Assembly: GCA_002372855.1 (NCBI GenBank)
Contig: DFIZ01000025.1
Span: 248-8,411, forward strand
Length of the DNA: 8,164 bases
From: Bacteroidales bacterium UBA3684
GTDB taxonomy: Bacteria; Bacteroidota; Bacteroidia; Bacteroidales; P3
Direction: 5' to 3'
The notes beneath the pieces were generated by a model. That model had not been told where the DNA came from, ran no database searches, and worked only from the letters and a program-made list of their open reading frames with translations. The position numbers and the translations under genes were made by a program. Position 1 is the stretch's first letter. Each line of letters opens with the position of its first letter. Below are positions 5,095-8,164 of the stretch, one piece after another.

Positions 5095-5858
5095 AACGCA
5101 TCGTAACCTTACTGATGGCGGCTCTGCTCCTCGCCGCCTGCCAAAAGGAGGAGCCTACGACCAACCCTCAACCTGCACCCCAACCCGCCGTGCCCTCGCT
5201 GGCCGGCACCGCCTGGGTGGGCACGCTGGCCGACACCTTCCTGGACTACCCCATGACCATCACCTACAACCTCGACTTCGCCGACGACAGCACTGGCAGC
5301 CTCTACGTGGAGCTGTTGGTCAACGGCATCACCAATCCTGTCGACCTCACGTTCCACTACACCTTCGACGGCGACAGCGGCCTGCTGGAGGGCGACGACT
5401 GGAATTTCGACTTCGCCTACCACGCCGAGGGGCCAACCATCACAAGCTACATTTACATGATCGACGACCAATATGGCGACACCCTGGGCGGCGAGGTGAC
5501 CCTCTACCCGAGGGGAGAAGCGCCCGAGCCGCTGGTGGTCGACTCCTTCCCAGCCAACACCGAGTGGACTGCCCAACAGGTACTCGACGGCGGCGACACC
5601 GTCACCTTTGCCCTCGCCTTCTGGAACTACGGCGCAGGTGGCTCGCTCACCATCCGTCTGCTCGGCCACGGCGTCTCGTCGTCGATGGGCTGGACTTACA
5701 ACCCCGACAGCCACAGCGGCACCCTCATCCTGCCAGGGTACACGGCCACTTTCACCTACGACCCCGAGGAGGATGTGATTGCCACCAGTTTCGGTGCCCG
5801 CATGACCATCGACGGCACTACCTACACCGTCGGAGGGCCGTTGCAGTTCAGGAGGTAA
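5091..5858 (+). CDS. Lipoprotein with two tandem beta-rich (lipocalin-like) repeats
   Basis: 255 residues. The signal peptide ends in LLAAC (Cys17), followed by QKEEP and a Pro/Gln-rich linker to about residue 35. Two beta-rich units follow. Unit 1 (about 36-141) starts SLAGTAWVGTL and includes LDFADDSTGSLYVELL and a Tyr/Phe strand pattern. Unit 2 (about 153-254) starts FPANTEWTAQQVL and ends GTTYTVGGPLQF. Each opens with a (G/N)TxW motif and alternates hydrophobic strands with Asp/Gly turns, as in lipocalin-like or beta-sandwich lipoproteins of Bacteroidota, so an internal duplication is likely. No catalytic residues are evident; a binding or structural role in the envelope is an inference. 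It is the last gene of the sigma operon, overlaps the preceding stop by 4 bases, and is followed by a strong terminator hairpin. Confidence 0.87.
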   Translation: MKRIVTLLMAALLLAACQKEEPTTNPQPAPQPAVPSLAGTAWVGTLADTFLDYPMTITYNLDFADDSTGSLYVELLVNGITNPVDLTFHYTFDGDSGLLEGDDWNFDFAYHAEGPTITSYIYMIDDQYGDTLGGEVTLYPRGEAPEPLVVDSFPANTEWTAQQVLDGGDTVTFALAFWNYGAGGSLTIRLLGHGVSSSMGWTYNPDSHSGTLILPGYTATFTYDPEEDVIATSFGARMTIDGTTYTVGGPLQFRR

Positions 5859-5879
5859 AGAAGGACAAAGTATGAAAAC

Positions 5880-5918
5880 GAGAGGGGCCGCGCGCAGCGC
5901 GGCCCCTCTCTCTATTTT
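5880..5918. terminator. Bidirectional intrinsic terminator between the sigma operon and glmS
   Basis: A perfect 14-bp GC-rich stem (5880-5893 with 5897-5910) closes a 3-base loop. On the plus strand it is followed by a short T-rich run ending TATTTT. On the minus strand the bases after the hairpin read GTTTTC. It therefore suits both convergent transcripts. It is about 20 bases past the lipoprotein stop and about 6 bases past the glmS stop. Confidence 0.85.
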
Positions 5919-7776
5919 ACTCCACCGTGACGCTCTTGGCCAGGTTGCGGGGCTGGTCGACGTTGCGGCCCTTGGCGGTGGCAATGTAGTAGGCCAGCAG
6001 CTGCAGCGGGATGACCGAAAGCAGGGGCACGAAGCAGTCGCGGGTGTCGGGAATGACGAAGGTGTAGTCGCTCATGTTCTTCACCGTCGTGTCGCCTTCG
6101 GTGATCACGGAGATAATTTTGCCTTTGCGGGACTTGATTTCCTGGATGTTGGAGACAATCTTGTCGTACATGCCGCGCTTCGGGGCGATGAAGACCACAG
6201 GCATCTCCTCGTCGACGAGGGCGATGGGGCCGTGCTTCATTTCGGCGGCGGGGTAGCCTTCGGCATGGAGGTAGGATATCTCCTTCAGCTTCAGGGCGCC
6301 CTCAAGGGCTACGGGGTAGTTGTAGCCACGGCCGAGGAAGATGAAGTTGTGGCAGTAGGTGAACATCTGGGCGAACTGGTCGATATTCTTGTTGTTCTCC
6401 AGGGTCCACTGGATCTTGTCGGGAATCTGGTACAGCTCGTCCACCAGCATGTGGAACATGTCGTCGCTCAGCGTGTGTTTCTCCTTGGCGATGGCCAGAC
6501 CCAGCAGGCACAGTGTGATGACCTGTCCGGTGAAGGCCTTGGTGGAGGCCACGCCGATTTCGGGACCCACGTGGAGGTAGGTGCCGCTATGGGTGGCGCG
6601 GGCGATGGAGGAGCCGATGACGTTGCAGATGCCGTAGAGGAAAGCGCCCTTCTGCTCGGCCAGCTGGATGGCGGCCAGCGTGTCGGCCGTCTCGCCGCTC
6701 TGGCTCACAGCGATGACCACATCGTCCGGATAGATGACGGGGTTGCGGTAGCGGAACTCCGAGGCGTACTCCACCTCGACGGGTATCTGGGCTGCCTCCT
6801 CGATGAAGTACTTGCCGATGAGGGCCGAGTGCCAGCTGGTGCCGCAGGCGCAGATGATGATGCGGCGGGCGTTGATGAACTTGTCCTTGTGGTCGATGAT
6901 GCCGCTCAGCACCACGTCCTTGTCCTTGCGGTGCAGACGCCCTTTGATGCAGGTGCGCAGGGCATTGGGCTGCTCCCAGATTTCCTTCAGCATGAAGTGG
7001 GGGAATCCGCCCTTCTCCAGCTCGTCGAGGCTCAGGCTCAGGGTGTGCATTTCGGGGGTCTGGTGGACATTGCTGAGGTTGACGATGTCAATTTTGCCGG
7101 TGCGGTCCATGTAGGCAATCTCCTCGTCCTTGAGGTAGATGACCTGTTTGGTGTATTCCACGATGGGGGTGGCGTCGGAGCCGAGGTAGAATTCCTTGCT
7201 GCCGCGGGCGTCGGTACCCACACCGATGACCAGCGGCGACCCTTTGCGGGCGCAGATCAGCTGGTCGGGATGTTCCTTCTGGAGAATGGCGATGGCATAG
7301 GCGCCGATGACGTTCTTCAGGGCGCGCTGCACGGCGGTGAAAAGGTCGCACTTGCCCTTCTTCTGCGTGTATTCGATCAGCTGCACCAGTACCTCGGTGT
7401 CGGTGTCGGAGCAGAAGGTGAAACCCTCTTTCTCCAGCATGGCGCGGAGGGTCTTGTAGTTCTCGATGATGCCGTTGTGCACCAGCGAGAGGTTGCCGCT
7501 CTGCGAGAGGTGGGGATGGGCGTTGACGGTGTTGGGCTCGCCGTGGGTGGCCCAGCGGGTGTGGGCGATGCCGATGGTGCCGGTGATGTCCTCGTTGGTG
7601 CATTTCTCCTCGAGGGCCGACACTTTGCCTGTGGCCTTGTAGACATGCAGGTCGCCCTTGGCGTTGATCATGGACACTCCTGCGCTGTCGTATCCGCGAT
7701 ATTCAAGACGATGAAGGCCTTTTATCAGTATGGGGTAAGCTTCCTGCTCACCGATATATCCTACTATTCCGCACAT
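5917..7776 (-). CDS. glmS: Glutamine--fructose-6-phosphate aminotransferase (isomerizing)
   Basis: 619 residues, close to the usual 600-620. The enzyme makes glucosamine-6-phosphate from fructose-6-phosphate and glutamine, the first step towards UDP-GlcNAc for peptidoglycan and lipid A, in the cytoplasm. The N-terminal glutaminase domain starts MCGIVGYIG, so Cys2 is the nucleophile once Met is removed. It continues with HRLEYRGYDSAG (22-33), HTRWATHGEPN (72-82), and HNGIIENY (100-107). Two SIS sugar-isomerase domains follow: the first, about 297-430, with ACGTSWHSA (310-318), SQSGETADT (358-366) and EIGVASTKAFT (406-416); the second, about 465-600, with GRGYNYPVALEGALKLKE (482-499). The C-terminus RNLAKSVTVE carries Lys614, the residue that forms the Schiff base with the sugar. 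The gene is complete. It faces the sigma operon and has its own promoter; no glmS ribozyme is expected outside Firmicutes and none is seen. Confidence 0.98.
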   Translation of the reverse strand: MCGIVGYIGEQEAYPILIKGLHRLEYRGYDSAGVSMINAKGDLHVYKATGKVSALEEKCTNEDITGTIGIAHTRWATHGEPNTVNAHPHLSQSGNLSLVHNGIIENYKTLRAMLEKEGFTFCSDTDTEVLVQLIEYTQKKGKCDLFTAVQRALKNVIGAYAIAILQKEHPDQLICARKGSPLVIGVGTDARGSKEFYLGSDATPIVEYTKQVIYLKDEEIAYMDRTGKIDIVNLSNVHQTPEMHTLSLSLDELEKGGFPHFMLKEIWEQPNALRTCIKGRLHRKDKDVVLSGIIDHKDKFINARRIIICACGTSWHSALIGKYFIEEAAQIPVEVEYASEFRYRNPVIYPDDVVIAVSQSGETADTLAAIQLAEQKGAFLYGICNVIGSSIARATHSGTYLHVGPEIGVASTKAFTGQVITLCLLGLAIAKEKHTLSDDMFHMLVDELYQIPDKIQWTLENNKNIDQFAQMFTYCHNFIFLGRGYNYPVALEGALKLKEISYLHAEGYPAAEMKHGPIALVDEEMPVVFIAPKRGMYDKIVSNIQEIKSRKGKIISVITEGDTTVKNMSDYTFVIPDTRDCFVPLLSVIPLQLLAYYIATAKGRNVDQPRNLAKSVTVE

Positions 7777-7811
7777 AATATTGTATTGATAGTTTTAATT
7801 GTTTTAGACTG

Positions 7812-7842
7812 CAAAAATACAAACTTTTTGCGAACTGACAAA
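7812..7842 (-). promoter_or_regulatory. Bacteroides-type promoter for glmS
   Basis: Read on the minus strand, TTTG (7842-7839), a 19-base spacer and TATTTTTG (7819-7812) match the Bacteroides TTTG/TAnnTTTG consensus fully. Transcription should begin near 7806, leaving an AT-rich leader of about 30 bases without a Shine-Dalgarno sequence before the ATG at 7776, which is normal for this phylum. Confidence 0.88.
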
Positions 7843-7860
7843 AAAAATGTGCTTCGGGAC

Positions 7861-7900
7861 AAAAAAAAACGAAAGCCTCCCCGCAGTGGGAGAGGCTTTC
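7861..7900 (-). terminator. Intrinsic terminator of the upstream oxidoreductase gene
   Basis: On the minus strand, a hairpin formed by GAAAGCCTC(A-bulge)CCC-type arms (7871-7882 and 7888-7900, one bulged base, 5-base loop) is followed by an uninterrupted run of nine T (7869-7861). It ends the transcript of the gene at 7929-8164 and lies upstream of the glmS promoter, so glmS is transcribed separately. Confidence 0.85.
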
Positions 7901-7928
7901 TGCATTGCGATTTGTCCTTATTTTCCAG

Positions 7929-8164
7929 TTAGAGTTTCTGGACGCATTCGATGAGGCCCTTGCCGATTTCGATAGCTTCCTCGTTCTGGGGAATGAGGTT
8001 CCAGTGGCGCTGGGGCAGGGAGTGCTCGAGGCCTTCGTGGATGTACTGCTTTTCGACGATGGGTTTGAGCTTCAGGAAGCCACCGAGGACCACCATGTTG
8101 AAGACCTTGCTGATGCCGAGCTCCTGGGCTTTGGCGGTAGCGGCGATCTTGTAGATGTTGATGT
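7929..8164 (-). CDS. 2-oxoacid:ferredoxin oxidoreductase gamma subunit, C-terminal part
   Basis: Only the last 77 residues lie in the window; the gene continues past 8164. The translation includes AQELGISKVFNMVVLGGFLK and LPQRHWNLIPQNEEAIEIG, ending ECVQKL. The NMVVLGGFLKLKP segment followed by GLEHSLPQRH is typical of the C-terminus of gamma subunits of 2-oxoglutarate or branched-chain 2-oxoacid:ferredoxin oxidoreductases. These enzymes convert 2-oxoacids plus CoA to acyl-CoA with reduced ferredoxin, a usual reaction in anaerobic Bacteroidales. Which substrate class (Kor or Vor) cannot be told from this fragment. The stop at 7931-7929 is followed by the hairpin at 7871-7900. Confidence 0.85.
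   Translation of the reverse strand, partial: INIYKIAATAKAQELGISKVFNMVVLGGFLKLKPIVEKQYIHEGLEHSLPQRHWNLIPQNEEAIEIGKGLIECVQKL

Noticed and set aside
7777..7928. glmS leader riboswitch or ribozyme
   Set aside because: The leader after the predicted transcription start is only about 30 AT-rich bases, too short for a glmS ribozyme.
5872..7932. A 686-codon open frame on the plus strand opposite glmS
   Set aside because: It runs fully antisense to an unambiguous glmS, starts inside the terminator region, and its Val/Gly/Asp/Leu-rich translation has no recognisable domain.

Overview
The window looks like chromosomal DNA from a GC-rich member of the Bacteroidales (Bacteroidota). The evidence is two promoters of the Bacteroides type (TTTG, 19 bases, TAnnTTTG), almost no Shine-Dalgarno sequences, several lipoproteins with short Bacteroidota-style signal peptides, and protein sequences typical of that order. 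I cannot name the genus. No tRNA, rRNA, CRISPR array, insertion sequence or phage gene is visible.

Layout. Bases 1-127 hold two 11-bp tandem repeats and a strong promoter that abuts the start codon of cutC. cutC overlaps by 4 bases (ATGA) a gene for an 890-residue transglutaminase-fold lipoprotein. A 75-bp gap with an inverted repeat leads to a tight four-gene operon: an ECF sigma factor, a small single-pass membrane protein that is a likely anti-sigma factor, and two lipoproteins, with overlaps of 17, 4 and 4 bases. A GC-rich hairpin at 5880-5910 separates this plus-strand block from the convergent housekeeping gene glmS on the minus strand. glmS has its own consensus promoter. Upstream of it on the same strand is the C-terminal end of a 2-oxoacid:ferredoxin oxidoreductase gamma subunit, closed by its own terminator.

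The most unusual feature is simple-sequence repeats that sit in frame inside genes. A 9-bp unit (TCCGGAnnn) occurs in both transglutaminase-like modules of the 890-residue protein. A 7-bp unit (GGAGARY) occurs near the C-terminal part of the same gene and, in nine exact copies, in the putative anti-sigma gene just before its membrane helix. Because 7 is not a multiple of 3, a change in copy number there would shift the frame and remove the membrane helix. This suggests a switchable (phase-variable) anti-sigma factor controlling an envelope lipoprotein operon. That is a hypothesis; the repeat and the frames are directly visible.
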